Assembly (NCBI GenBank): GCA_013397115.1
Contig: VWZW01004701.1
Coordinates: 124,001 to 188,000 of the forward strand
Direction of reading: 5' to 3'
Source: Edolisoma coerulescens
Lineage: Eukaryota > Chordata > Aves > Passeriformes > Campephagidae
Length of the DNA stretch: 64,000 nt
Both the position numbers and the translations under genes were made by a program. Below, piece after piece: positions 9,161 to 20,611 of this stretch. Numbering within the stretch: position 1 is the stretch's first letter; each line of letters starts with the position of its first letter. The notes beneath the pieces were generated by a model. It saw only the letters and a list, made by a program, of their open reading frames with translations. It had not been told where the DNA came from and made no database searches.

Positions 9161-11585
9161 CTCTGGGATTCACATCTGCAGCCCGTGAGCAGCTCCAGCT
9201 GTGCTGCACTAATTCATCACCCATCAGCGGGCATCAGGAGCTCCTGCAAAAAAGCAGAAGTCAAAGAACTTTCTCGGCTGATTCCCCTTTGACAGATTTC
9301 AAGCATTCACTCTTCTCTCATCTGGCCATTTGTAAGGGGTTCACACGTCCATGGCCGCTCCGTTAGAGCTTGTCTGCACTGCTGGAAAGCTTCATTAGCT
9401 CAGGACACCCAGTGCACATCTGCTGTTCAGAGGGAAAAGCAGAGGGGAACACAAGCCACGTTAGTTTCAGCATGAGGGAAACTCATTACAGCCAAGCTCA
9501 GCTAGAGACTTAGGCTGATTTTATCTTCCTGGTGTCTTTACCTCACACAAGCCTTTGAGAAAGAAAAAAGGTGATTTGTTTGCTAAAAGAAAGATCTTAG
9601 AGTTTGTTTTGGGATGGACCAAAAAGCACAAGGGTTTTGGAGGATACCAGGAGGAAGAGGGAAGGGGAAGATGCCCCCAAGCAGCACCAACAGGATGAGA
9701 TGCTATTAATACACCAATGCCCCTTTCCTTAGGAAATTCCAGAAGGGTCCAAATCTGGCATGTGAGAGGAGAAAACTATTTTTAATAAGGCTGGTCCAGG
9801 TCTTCCTCAGGTTTACAGTCAGTTCCTTCTTGCAGCTTGTACCTAATGGGGATTATGTACATTACATGATCACATCAGATGCTGTGGTCCCATACCTTTA
9901 GAAATTGCCTTCATTTTTTTGAGCACCAAGCCATTTTTTTGAGATTGTGGAAAGACAGAAGGTATGACTGAAAATGGGGAAAAAATGGCAGGGGGGAAAA
10001 TGGCCTTTTGCAGCCCTGACTGAAAAACAGAAAGTCCCCAAGTCAGCCATCCTTTTGGAAACCTCTGGCCTCAAAATACACTTTGTAACTGATGTGTTTT
10101 AATTCCAGGAAAAACACACTGAGCTGAGGCTTAGACCTTGGGCAAATTCGCCTTTTGGCTCAAACAGCAAAGATCTTGAGCTGAAAATGCCTGCTGCTGA
10201 CAGTCTGTGCCATGGCTGCGTCCCAAACACTGCTGGCATAGCTGTGGTGGAAAAAATAAAATACATTTCATTCCCCAATGGTCATGCTGTAATGGCATGA
10301 AATTAGAAACTCTAATCAATAGTGCTTTACACAGCATGACTCTCATGTCAAAGGAGCCCATGGTTTAAAAAAGAAGAGTCACAAATAAATATGAAAATCA
10401 AGGCTGTGAAGCGTCAGTAATGAAGTATAATTCTGTCAAGCAGTCCCAGCCACTGATTCTCTTCACAAAACCTTCACTCACCCAATCCTTCGTTCTCCAC
10501 ACCTCCCTGATCTTCCATCTCCACATAATTTTCCTGTATTTATTTGCCCTTCGCACATGAAATGTCACTGATTTGAGTGTGAGTGATGGAACTGGGGAGG
10601 GCAGGGCTGTGCTGCAGCCCTCCCTCTGCCTCTGCTTGGTTCTCAGTACTTTCACCTCAACCTGTATCTGCTCACCTCGATGGGGCACATGCTGAGACCA
10701 ACCACACACCTTTCCTCTAAAATGCACCTCTTCTGTTCCTACAAAGAGAAAATAAAATGCAGGTTATTATTATCATTGTAACAACAGCAGAAGTTACAGT
10801 TATCCTATTTATATCAAAAATTATAGACAGCTCGGCTCAGACCCTTATTTTTTGCTTGTACAGGTGACACTGTTGAAGAACCACCAGAGAGATAAAGTAT
10901 TCAAAAATAATAAGCAGACCCCCAAAGGCATGAAGAGCTGACAGCTACAGTGCTCTCTGTCTGTCATACAAGTCTTTTGGGAGCTGGTGGCATTTTGTTC
11001 AGGGACAGGGTTTGGGATTTTTCCAGCACTAGTTTTAAAGCTCCTCTCGCCATGCACTGCTAACATTAGCACAGCTTGGCAGGTGGAGGGCTGCCCTGAA
11101 AATAGCGAATTCTTGGAGTGGAGATTTTGTTAATTAGACCTTCTTCCTGCACACAGCCCTGGCTCTCCAAGCGCTCTTGTGGCAGGGGGGAGTGATAGAC
11201 CAAAGGTTGGATGCCTTCAGGAGGAGAACAGACAAGAGCTACCTGGCTTCCAGACATAAATGAAAGTCCTCCAGAAAGACCTGCTGAATTCTAAGTAAGT
11301 GGGAAAAAAATCTTACATGTCCTCAAGAGAAGGTCTCAGTCTTTGTGAGGGGTGTTTCTGGCAGTTTCTGTGTCCTTTTCCCAATTCTGCCACTGAACCA
11401 CAGTACTTTGGTTAATTGAGTTACCTGCAGCCTCATCTTTAGCACAGAAATGGATGTTTTCCCCTTCAGCCAATATCAGTGAGGACAAAGAAGCAGAGGT
11501 TACACGTTGAGTCCATGGCCCAAAGCCCAGATGGAACCAGTGAACACAAACCCCAGGTAACAACTCTGTACTCCAGACATGCCAA
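9161..11585. other. single-copy DNA, nothing recognised
   Basis: About 2.4 kb with no recognised transposon, exon or RNA gene. It contains several purine-rich and T-rich short tracts, for example near 9560-9680 and 9900-9960. Confidence 0.4.
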
Positions 11586-11665
11586 ACTCCATCCCTGAGC
11601 AGGGAGGGTGGACTGGGTGACCTCCATGGTCCCTTCTAACCACACCCATTCCATGGTTCTGTGAA
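11586..11665 (+). mobile_element. CR1 LINE, last 80 bp, plus strand
   Basis: 'gactgggtgacctccatggt', 'cccttctaacc' and the tail 'ccattccatggttctgtga' match the CR1 3' terminus. Only the tail end remains. Confidence 0.75.
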
Positions 11666-12767
11666 TTCCTAAAGAGAGAGGTGTGTTTTGGAAAGGGCAT
11701 GCCTACTCATGCTTCGTGCTGCTGAGGTGAGCCCCCCAAACACCTCCTGAAGAAGGTGTCCGTGGCTCCCAGCAGAGGCAGGGTGCCATGGGCTGGGCCC
11801 TGCAGAGCAGTTCCCACAACACTGCTTCAGCTCTCTCTCCCTCTGAACAGTTGCTTTCACTTCAGAGCAGTCACTTACATCATGCCACGTCTGAAAAGTA
11901 GGATGAAAGCCAAAAATTATGTCTTTCCCAAGCTCTCAATAAAACCAGTGATTTGTGCAATACATACAAAGCTTTAACTTGGGGAACTTCAAGTCACCAA
12001 GCATCTGTTAATCAGCAGCGTGCCAGTCCCTGGGGATTGTGGGGATGTTAAAAGGTTATCCTGCTCTCCTGCACATTGCACTGCTGAGCTCCATTACACA
12101 ACCAAAGGATGATTTCATGTGTGGCAAAGAATTTTTGATTCTCCAGATATTATTTTAGATGTGGAAACCCAGCTGCTGAACGCTGCTTTTCAGGTTAAAC
12201 AAAACTTACAGCCAACACTCATTCTCACACTATTAATGAAGATAATCTTGCCCTGCAATTGACTTTTTTCCAGAAATAGCAGGAGAGGGATTTTCAAATC
12301 CTTTCAGGTTTGCAAAACGTTATCTCACTCTATTCCTTTAATCTCCTGATGCTGAAAGATGGATCTTTCTCTCTTATGGCTGGATGTACTTCTACACTTC
12401 AGCAGCAAACCATGAAAGGGAATCAGGCTTATGGAAAGAAATAATAAAGAATTTGCAGTGTTAACATTTACCTGGGCTTGTCTGGACTTCTTCAGCTTCG
12501 AATTCCAACATGATTGATCAGATTGAATGCTACATAAAACCAACTGACAAGCTTTGTGTACAAAGGACTGCTGGGCAGGGGAAGGGACTGTGCTCTGCTC
12601 CAGGGCAGTGGTGGACAGGACAAGAAGTGGGAGAGCTTGAGCACAGTCAGGGAGAGAGGTAAGTTGGATTGGGGAAAAGATTCTTATATCAGCACCAGTA
12701 CTGAGTACTGGGATACACTGGTGAGTCTCAAATGTCAGAGTTTTAAGAACATCTTGAGCAAATATGA
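11666..12767. other. single-copy DNA, possible decayed CR1 edge
   Basis: Mostly unassigned. From about 12600 to 12690, phrases such as 'gtggacaggacaagaagtgg' and 'gagagcttgag' hint at a very diverged upstream part of the next CR1 copy. Confidence 0.35.
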
Positions 12768-12935
12768 CAGGGCTGAAGCTTATCCATCCTTGGAAGTGTT
12801 CAAGGCCAGGCTGGAGGGGGCTTGGAGCAACCTGGGATAGTGGACGGTGTCCCTGCCTACAGAGCGGGGCTGAACTAGATGAGCTTTATCGTCTCTTCCA
12901 ACCCAATCCAAACCATTCCGTGATTCTGTGATGAC
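12768..12935 (+). mobile_element. CR1 LINE, 3' end, plus strand
   Basis: Clear CR1 sequence from 'ttatccatccttggaagtgt' through 'caaggccaggctggagggg' and 'gatagtggacggtgtccctg' to the tail 'aaaccattccgtgattctgtga'. The upstream limit may be earlier. Confidence 0.9.
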
Positions 12936-13173
12936 ACTGCCCTGGAGGAAGAGGGTAACCTGGAAAATCTCCCAAGGTCCTATTCACTTTCTGGTTTCTA
13001 GAAAAACCCACAAATAAACTGCACAGCTACAATAAAAGGCAGAGCAGAGCATTCCCATAGCGATTCCAACTCCCGAATTGCAGGGAAGGCACAATTCATA
13101 GCCTGCTTTTTCATTTCCATGAATCTTAATTGTTCACATAATAATCGCAGAAGTATTTAATAATACAAAGCAT
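12936..13173. other. single-copy DNA, nothing recognised
   Basis: Short spacer before a probable ancient repeat. No other signal seen. Confidence 0.35.
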
Positions 13174-13262
13174 ATGGGCCAGATGTTCCACTGGTGTAAA
13201 TCAATAGCACTCGGGAAGCTTCACTGGTGCTGTGCTGGCGTAATCATTTGAAGCTCTGGTGC
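13174..13262. repeat. probable ancient amniote interspersed repeat
   Basis: 'gggccagatgttccactgg', 'tgtaaatcaatag', then 'ctggcgtaatcattt' and 'agctctgg' resemble a near-palindromic old repeat that is common in turtles and other reptiles. That repeat carries 'ggccagat...ctggtgtaaat' at one end and the complementary form at the other. The match is by memory and diverged, and the family name is left open. Such relics in bird DNA are often kept under selection. Confidence 0.4.
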
Positions 13263-15550
13263 TGCATCTTTAAGGTGGCTCTCAGGATTTTAGTACCTTC
13301 TTACTGTTTCCACTAAAACCAAGTCACAGAGTTTATTGCCCACCTACAAATGGCCACCTCCTACCAAATGCTCAGAACTGAAGATCAAAAACTCAAAGCT
13401 CAAAATAGATTGACTTAAGGTTACTTAAAAACCTCTGGTCCAGCCTCTGCTGGCCATCACTACATTTTATCATGGCCACATATTCCTCCAGCTGACCTCA
13501 CCCTGTCCCTGGCAGGCACAGACAGCACTCGACCAGAGGTCTATGCAGTGCCTTGTTGTAGTCTCAGCTGGTGTGTGAGCTCTGCTTTATTTGCTTCCCA
13601 CTATAATAAAAAAAGAAAAAGCTTTTAATTCACTTCCTCCTGGGAGTTTCTGTGATGCTCATTGATCCAGTCTACAAGTACTTCGCAAACACTAATGGAT
13701 CCAGTGAAACTCTCCACTAATCTCCTCCTGAAACTTGGCACCAAACTGCTCATTTCTGATGCTTCTCCTTTACAGTTGTTTTGCTTTGCTACCTGTTTCA
13801 GAGCCACTCCAGGGCTCATTAATTGTTCATCCTTTGTCCCTTGAAAATTTTCCTTTTAATCTCTCCAGTCACATGTTGGATACTGATGTGAACAGGTTTC
13901 AATTTGCAGGTCTTTCACACCTGCAATGATACTATTTGAACTGATCGTGGCATTACCAGTTGCACATGGACATCTATAATTGAACTGAAAAGCTTTGCAA
14001 GATGTATTCATTGGACTTCTGATCTCATTTGTTAGAGAGCCTTAGGGAATGAGCAGTTTCCACTCCTCAATTTATTGCAACTGGTCATAGTTACTTAAAC
14101 AGAATAAAATAAATCCTGCAGCATATGTCCCTTCTGGAAAACAGGCTGACAATTGTGCCCAGAAGAGAATTAAATTGCCCAGTGACAGTGCTGCATTGAG
14201 AGAAAAATATACAGATAGAAGGAAGTCATGGTAAAGTTTTTTGTGGAGGTTCCCAGGTTAATATTCCTTCTGCTAATGTGACTCCCTGGTTGAGATTCTG
14301 GGAAATTTCAATAAATTGTGTGGAGACTATGCAAATAAGCTGGTCTGCTGTATTTGAAAATAACCTATCCTTGTGCTAATTCTATCTGGGGCTAAGGGGT
14401 GACCTACTCCACTTCCATAACTAGGGCTGGATTTTCAGCTGTCAGGAACAGCTGGATTTTCAAAAGACCTTCAGACCAGCATGGCTGGGCTCTTTGGGCA
14501 GCCCTGTTTATTCAGGAGGAATTTCACTGACCACCCAACCATTAACCCTCAAGATGTCACTCCTAAATCAGTAGATCATTCTTTCATTCCATGTAACAAG
14601 CAACTTAGGATTCTTTTTTTTCCCCTTGGGTTGAAATTGCAGTATCTGGAAATAAAAGCAGCTGACTGTACTCTCAGCCAGTTTTAAAGCTGAGGTTTGT
14701 GCTGTGGCCCACACATCTCCCTGTGCACCACAGGCTCAGCCTGGCATCCTGCCATAATACCCAATGTGGGAAAGGCTGAGGAACTTGGGAATTTGTTCCC
14801 ACGAGCGATACCGCAGCAAGAACTCCAACTGGGGAGCCCTGACTTTGTCCTCTCCACGTGCTGAACTGCCCTTCAGTCAGGGTCCTGAGAGCAGTATGAA
14901 CCCCAAACAGACCAGGCTGTTTAACTACACCTGCAGAGCTTGGCCTGAAAGGAGGCCAGGTCCTTCTGCTTTCTAGCCCAGCTCTCTTTTCCACTGCCTT
15001 GTTCCTCTCATGTAAGCACCCCATTCCCATCTAAAGTGTGTGAAGTGACCTCCTGGAGGGCTGAGAAGCCAGTCCTGGGTGTCAGACAGCACTTGCCACA
15101 GCTATCAGTGTTCAGCCATGTGAGAACACTAGTGTGGATTTATGAGATTATCTTAAATCCAAGCTGCACATTTCTTAATTATCAGCATTCTTTTCCTGTA
15201 CAAGTAGAATGTGCATCATTTCCCAGCAGTAGAATAGAGCAACATCAAGACAATAAATAAAAAAATTCACCAATTCATCACAGTTCATTCAGTTGCCAGA
15301 ACTGTTCCTTTTTCTTGCATAGCTAATGCAGACACCAAGGAAGAGCAGATCCTCCATTTAGCTTCCAGAGAACCACATTGGCTCATGCTGGTTGAAGAGC
15401 TGGTCCTGCATTAGTCCACAAGTTCTTCATAGAGATAGTTTTGACAAAGAATTCCAAGTGAGACAGTTATCCTATAAATCTTTAAGCACTGGTGCTGTTA
15501 CAGGCCGTGCTCTTGGCACCAGTGAGCACTCGCAGCAGTGCTGGGACCAG
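13263..15550. other. single-copy DNA, nothing recognised
   Basis: No transposon or exon recognised. An A-rich run lies near 13605-13622 and AT-rich stretches lie around 14090-14400. Confidence 0.35.
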
Positions 15551-15586
15551 GGGACACAAGGGACACAGGGGACAGAGGGGAAACAG
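15551..15586. repeat. four 9-bp tandem units
   Basis: GGGACACAA, GGGACACAG, GGGACAGAG and GGGAAACAG follow each other without spacers at 15551-15586. A short purine-rich minisatellite. Confidence 0.8.
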
Positions 15587-17149
15587 TGCTTTGCAGGCTG
15601 AGACCTTACACAGCAAACACTTTCACCATTTGTTTTTAATAATATGGGAATGTGAAGCACGGGCAGCACATTCTCCAGGTGTACTCTTCAGGCCAGAAGT
15701 GCAATCAGCAGCGTCCTGACAGCAGGAAAAACAGGCAGTGGATTCACACAGAGTCCATTGCCTTCCTGGGGGGTTTGATCCTCCAGCACACCTGAGGTGT
15801 GCAACTCATCCTGCTCTGCCAGGAGCTCCTGGGCCAGCCTCCATCTGCAGGTGCAGGTGGGCAGCTGTGCCCTGCTCAGCCACTCTGCATCTGCTGGGGA
15901 CTACTGAAAATGGGAATTAGGAACCCAAACCACTGAAGAGCTTTAATCCAACTCCACTTCCTTGCTGTCCACTAAACGGCAATGACATTAAAGTGATTTT
16001 TATCACTTCAGATAGTCCAGCTGCCCACATGAAAACTAGAGATATATTTTGACCCTGTCTTGTCTACATTTGTGAATGGTTCAAACACTTGCCATCCTGG
16101 CACCATGTAACTCAAAATGCCACTATCCCTAGTGATGTATTTTGAAGAGGGACCATTCTCCCGCTGTACTGTATCAAGGGAGTGACAGGCTCCTGTGGCG
16201 TACATCAGCAGGAGGATGACACTCTACTTTTGTGTCTTAAGGGCTCCAAGATATATCATGGGAAGTGCTATCTGATTCCTGGGACCTAGAGGCAGGCACA
16301 AGGTGTTATTGTCAAAATAAAAGAGAAAACCTGGGGCAGATCTTGAATCTGACTATGCCGTGGTGCTAGCAATAGGCAGGGGGTCACGGAGGCATTTTCT
16401 TGTGACAGACTGGGATGTTTCCTCATCACTTTATCAGTTCAACCCAAAAGTGTGTTCCTAAAGCTATCAGTTCAGAATTCACCTTTTGCTTAAATTTTAC
16501 CATATGCTTCACTCCACTGGACTTCCAGTGGATTTGCATGTGTTTAATTTTAAGCACCTGCTTTGCTACCATGCTAGCTGGGGGTGATAATCTGAATTTT
16601 ATAAGGCTGAGGTTAGTTCTGTATGGTCAGAAGAAAAGCAGAATGGGGAAATAATTCAGCAGAGAGTAGCAAAGATGTGCAAAGAAAGGACACAATTGCC
16701 CACTCGCTGATACTTTATACATTCCCTGGCATCAGAGGAGCTAATTCCAGCACAGGCTAAGCAAGAGGCATGAAGCTGTAGTGGCTCCAGCAGCAGGTGA
16801 AGCAGAGCCGGTAACAAAGAACAAAGAGGGAGCTGCAAGGACTCATGAACCTCTGCAAGGTCCAAATGTGTGAAACAGGTGACCCCAATGCAAAGTATGG
16901 GGCTTAAACTAGGAAAGATAGAGGAAAAATTCTGAGATTTCTTAGAGGCCCAATCGCAGGGCAACCCCAAATCCCCGAAGTCAGATTTCCCATTGTAGAG
17001 CACCCTGAGTGCAGCATGGCAGGTTTATCACCCAGCCAACTGACACAAGAGTGCTGGCCAGAGCGGGAAGTCCCTGTTCCTAATTCCATCAGTGATTTAC
17101 TGGCTCGGGTTCCATCTCCACAGATTTAGAGCCTCACACTGGCTCCTAA
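15587..17149. other. single-copy DNA, nothing recognised
   Basis: Open frames on both strands show no domain. No repeat family could be named. Confidence 0.35.
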
Positions 17150-17660
17150 GGCTATGCTATATAAAATTTGATTGTTACATTCAACGGCCTGTAATAAATT
17201 AAATGAACTATCAGTAATAAGTTCACAGGCAACACAATCTTTTTTCAGTCAAGTATACTTCCTTAAAACATACCAGCAGCATCAAATGTAACTAGATTTA
17301 ATTTCATGCTGAAGAGTCTGTGAATATTCATTTTAAAATATTCACGAAGAGCCTCATTTTAATTTGTGTGATGTTTCTGCTAATACCAATGCCTACTTAA
17401 AATACCCATTAAAAAGCCTTAAGAATATTAACAGGGAATTCTTACGGAAACGCACTGGAGTTTTATGTTTTGAATTACCATTACAGGCTTTTTGGTTTAA
17501 GTCCTGTTAAACAGATTTCGTTATTAACAAGAATAAGTGCAAATTAAAACAAACCCATTAAAATCTAAAATTCCATGCTAAAAAGATTAGGGACATTTGA
17601 GTTATTTTTCTTCTGAAGGAATAAATGTAATAAAAAGTGATAGGGAGTAAAACCCAACAC
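17150..17660. other. AT-rich block, candidate conserved non-coding element
   Basis: About 510 bp of AT-rich, CpG-poor, non-repetitive sequence with many TAAT/ATTA cores and a 9-bp perfect inverted repeat (17320-17328 with 17337-17345). This texture is common in developmental enhancers. Conservation cannot be tested here, so the call is only a suspicion. Confidence 0.25.
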
Positions 17661-17814
17661 TTAGAAACACTCACAAGATCGACAGTGGCTAGACAGAGGT
17701 GAGAAGTTCCTGATGTGCTTCAGAATAACCTGTTTCACACAAGGAATCATTTTCCTTGTCTTTTTCTGCTCCCCATCACAAAGACATCACATTTATAAAG
17801 CCTTTGTCACAGAT

Positions 17815-17876
17815 CTTGTTGGAATGAGATGGGCTTTAAGGTTGCTTCCAGCACAAATAATTTTATGATTCTCTGA
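17815..17876 (+). mobile_element. CR1 LINE, terminal fragment, plus strand
   Basis: 'ggaatgagatgggctttaag' followed by 'gttgcttccagc' and 'tttatgattctctga' is the decayed last ~60 bp of CR1, just upstream of an LTR insertion. Confidence 0.65.
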
Positions 17877-17933
17877 TCTTCCCCTGGCTCCAAGGTGCAG
17901 GCAGGGGTGGGATGGGTCAGGGAAGACTTATAT

Positions 17934-17938
17934 AGTCC
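17934..17938. repeat. target-site duplication, left copy (AGTCC)
   Basis: AGTCC directly before the LTR, repeated exactly at 18532-18536. Confidence 0.8.
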
Positions 17939-18531
17939 TGTCATCCTGCCATGGTTTAACCCCAGCCAGAAATTAAGGACCATGTAACTGCTCTCTCATT
18001 GCCTCCCCAGTGGGATGGGGAGGAGTATCAGGGGGAAAAAGGTAAAACTTTTTGGTTGAGATAAGAACAGTTTAATAATTGAAACAAAGAAAAATAAAAT
18101 AGTAGAAATAATACTAAGAATTATAATAATAATAATTGTAATTAAAGGGGGAGAGAGAGAGAGAGATAAAACCCAAGAGAAAGAAGTGATTCTCAATACA
18201 CCTCCTGCCCGAGGCCCAGCCCCTCCCCCAGCAGCATCAATGTCTCCCAGGCAACTCCCCCGTCCCTCTGGGCATGACACTTCATGGTATGGAATAGCCC
18301 TCTGGCCAGGTTGGGTCAGCTGTCCTGGCCATGCTCCCTCCTGGTTTCGTGTGCATCTTCTCATTGGCAGAGCACGAGACACTGACAAGTCCTTGATTTA
18401 GGGGAAGCATAGCTCAGCAACAACAAAAACATCAGTGTGTGATCAGCATTATTCTCCCACTGAACCCAAAATACAGCACTGTACCAGCCACTAAGGGAAA
18501 AATGAATTCTATGCCAGCCAAAAGCAGGACA
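17939..18531 (-). mobile_element. solo LTR of an endogenous retrovirus, minus strand
   Basis: A 593-bp LTR of a type widespread in birds, recognised by 'catggtttaaccccagcc' near one end, 'gttgagataagaacagttta', a GA-rich and AAT-rich middle, 'ggtatggaatagccctctgg' and 'aacatcagtgtgtgatcagc'. In sense direction (minus) it begins TGTCCTG and ends with the complement of TGTCAT. ATTAAA (complement of 18071-18076) is the likely poly(A) signal, about 130 nt before the LTR end. The first bases on plus read TGTCATCCTGCCATGG where the family usually has TGTCATGG, so a small internal duplication is present. Exact 5-bp duplications (AGTCC) flank it, and no internal region remains. Confidence 0.93.
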
Positions 18532-18536
18532 AGTCC
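18532..18536. repeat. target-site duplication, right copy (AGTCC)
   Basis: Exact partner of 17934-17938. Confidence 0.8.
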
Positions 18537-20586
18537 CTACTTACACCAGCTGGGTTTAGAAGACCTGGAGACCTCAGACTTGCTCACCAAAGGCTGTGGT
18601 GCCTCTGACATTCACCCTGCCCTCTGATCCCTACCTGCCTAAAACCAGGCTGCTGAGGATGGCAGTGAAGGTGGTGATTTGAGCTTGAATCATGATCCAG
18701 CCCAGAGCTGGATCTCTGACAGAACATCTACAAGGCTTGGTTTGGTGCTCTGTGCGGGACTGGCCTTCTCCTCCACCAGAGCAATCCAACTGCCCAGCAG
18801 CCTGTCCGAAGTGGGGCTCACTGCACCGCCCTGGAAGGGGCTGGAGTCTCTGGAAGGATGTCCAGCACTGTATGTATAGATATGGACCTATATGGTGAAG
18901 CTCACTCTGAGGTGTAAGGGGCAGTGAAAGCACTTCACACAGAAGAAGGCACTGAAAAATACACTTTTCCTTCTGTTGCTTTGACTCCCACCTGCTGTAT
19001 TGATTCCCTCAGCTTCTAAATAACCCTCCATTCAATATAATAATCAATGAAAAGTCTGCTACTCTCATAAATCACGTGAATATTTACACTGCCTTGTGTA
19101 AAATGCATCTTGTCACCTCTCAGGTGCTTTATATCCCTGTTCTGTGTCTGGTTACTCCTGTCCTTCTCTTCACCTGTCGCTGGTGGGGTTGGGGGAGCTG
19201 CTGACCCTTCCCTTGCTCCAGCCAGACGCAGCAAATTATCTGTGCTAAAACTCTCTTCTGTCAAGCTGCCAAATCTTTTGCATTAATCCTGAAAATTACA
19301 ATTAATGAGTGCTAAGAGGATCTTTCCACCTCTGTGTATGGCTCTATTCAGTTGGAATGATCCCTCCTGCTCTGCCAGCATCCAAAGCCTCTTCGGGTCA
19401 CAGCTTTTGGCTCTGGGGCAGGGCAGGGCACTCAGGAAAGGGCAGGGGGCTGGTGGCGGGGGGGCTTCTGCCTCTTTTTGCTTGATATCCTGTGACAAGG
19501 ATGCTCTACACTGAAGATGGGAGAGACCTGAGTTAATAAGAGCTCATGGCCACCATGGATGCTGCCCCTGCCAAAGGTCGTGTCAACATTTCACGAACTT
19601 GAAGCCACCAGATATTGTGAGATGTGCCATGAGGTGAAGGACATGGCTGGAATCAGACTGCCTGGAGTCTCCAGACCCACTTGGGCTGGCTAATGTGACG
19701 ACTCCAGAAAGTTTCATCAAGGCTCTGGGATTCAATTTCCCAAGCTGCTAATGCAGCTGTGGAGACCTAGCTCTCTGAGGACTACCAAAAATCTAAAAAT
19801 ACAGTCTTTTTAGTTATTTAGAACCAAATCTGTGAATCTCATTGGCATGCAAATTTATTTCTCTAGGTGTGAATTAGAGATCTCAATCAGGTCTGGATCA
19901 ACTAACCCCCTGGCTGTTCATAGTGAAATACCTGCAATAATCTTTCAGAATTTAGAAGAGATCTGTTCGTATTTTTAAGCACAGCGTGGTTGCCATTCCT
20001 CCACAACAATCCCACCTCTAACTGAGCTGCTGAACAGTTCCAGGAAACATTCCTGTTCTTGATTTTTTCCCTGGCTGTGACCAGCAAACACCTGATGGCG
20101 TTTAACCTTCAGCAAGCAGTAAGGAACTGACCCAGCAGCCCCTGGCTCTGGTTGATTCACCACTCACAGAAACTGAAGCATCTCCTGCAACTGAACGGCT
20201 TGGGAAGCCTTGTGCCTCTGCTTTCACAGACCTCTTCACTGACATTTCCTCTTCAGGACTATTTATCTTTTTTTCCCCTCTGTGTGTTCACTTGACTCTA
20301 GTCTGAGTTTATACAAACCACTTCACCATGAATGGAGCATTTGTGCATTTCCAGTGTTTCAGTCCCAGAAATAACCCTTCAGAAATCACTAGAATTACAC
20401 AGGGGAAGAAGCAATGGATGGCACAGGAGAAATTAGGTTTATTTCTTTATTCCTTAAAGAGGAAATGTTAGATAACTAACTACTTCCCTGAGTTAATAAT
20501 TTCCACTGTCTTCAGTCAAATTATTTTCCATTTGAACTAGTAATGAATTTAACTTGTAATTACTAGGTTTAATCCATAAATAATGT
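18537..20586. other. repeat-poor single-copy DNA
   Basis: First part of an 8.2-kb stretch with no CR1 or LTR recognised. No exon could be supported either. Confidence 0.4.
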
Positions 20587-20611
20587 ATAATATATATTCA
20601 ATATATATTAT
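20587..20611. repeat. AT palindrome, 12-bp arms
   Basis: ATAATATATATT (20587-20598) and AATATATATTAT (20600-20611) are exact reverse complements around one C. It sits in an AT-rich patch (20560-20640) and could extrude as a cruciform. It is most likely a by-product of AT-repeat growth. Confidence 0.85.

Noticed and set aside
18123..18165. AAT and GA runs as independent microsatellites
   Set aside because: They are internal parts of the solo LTR at 17939-18531.
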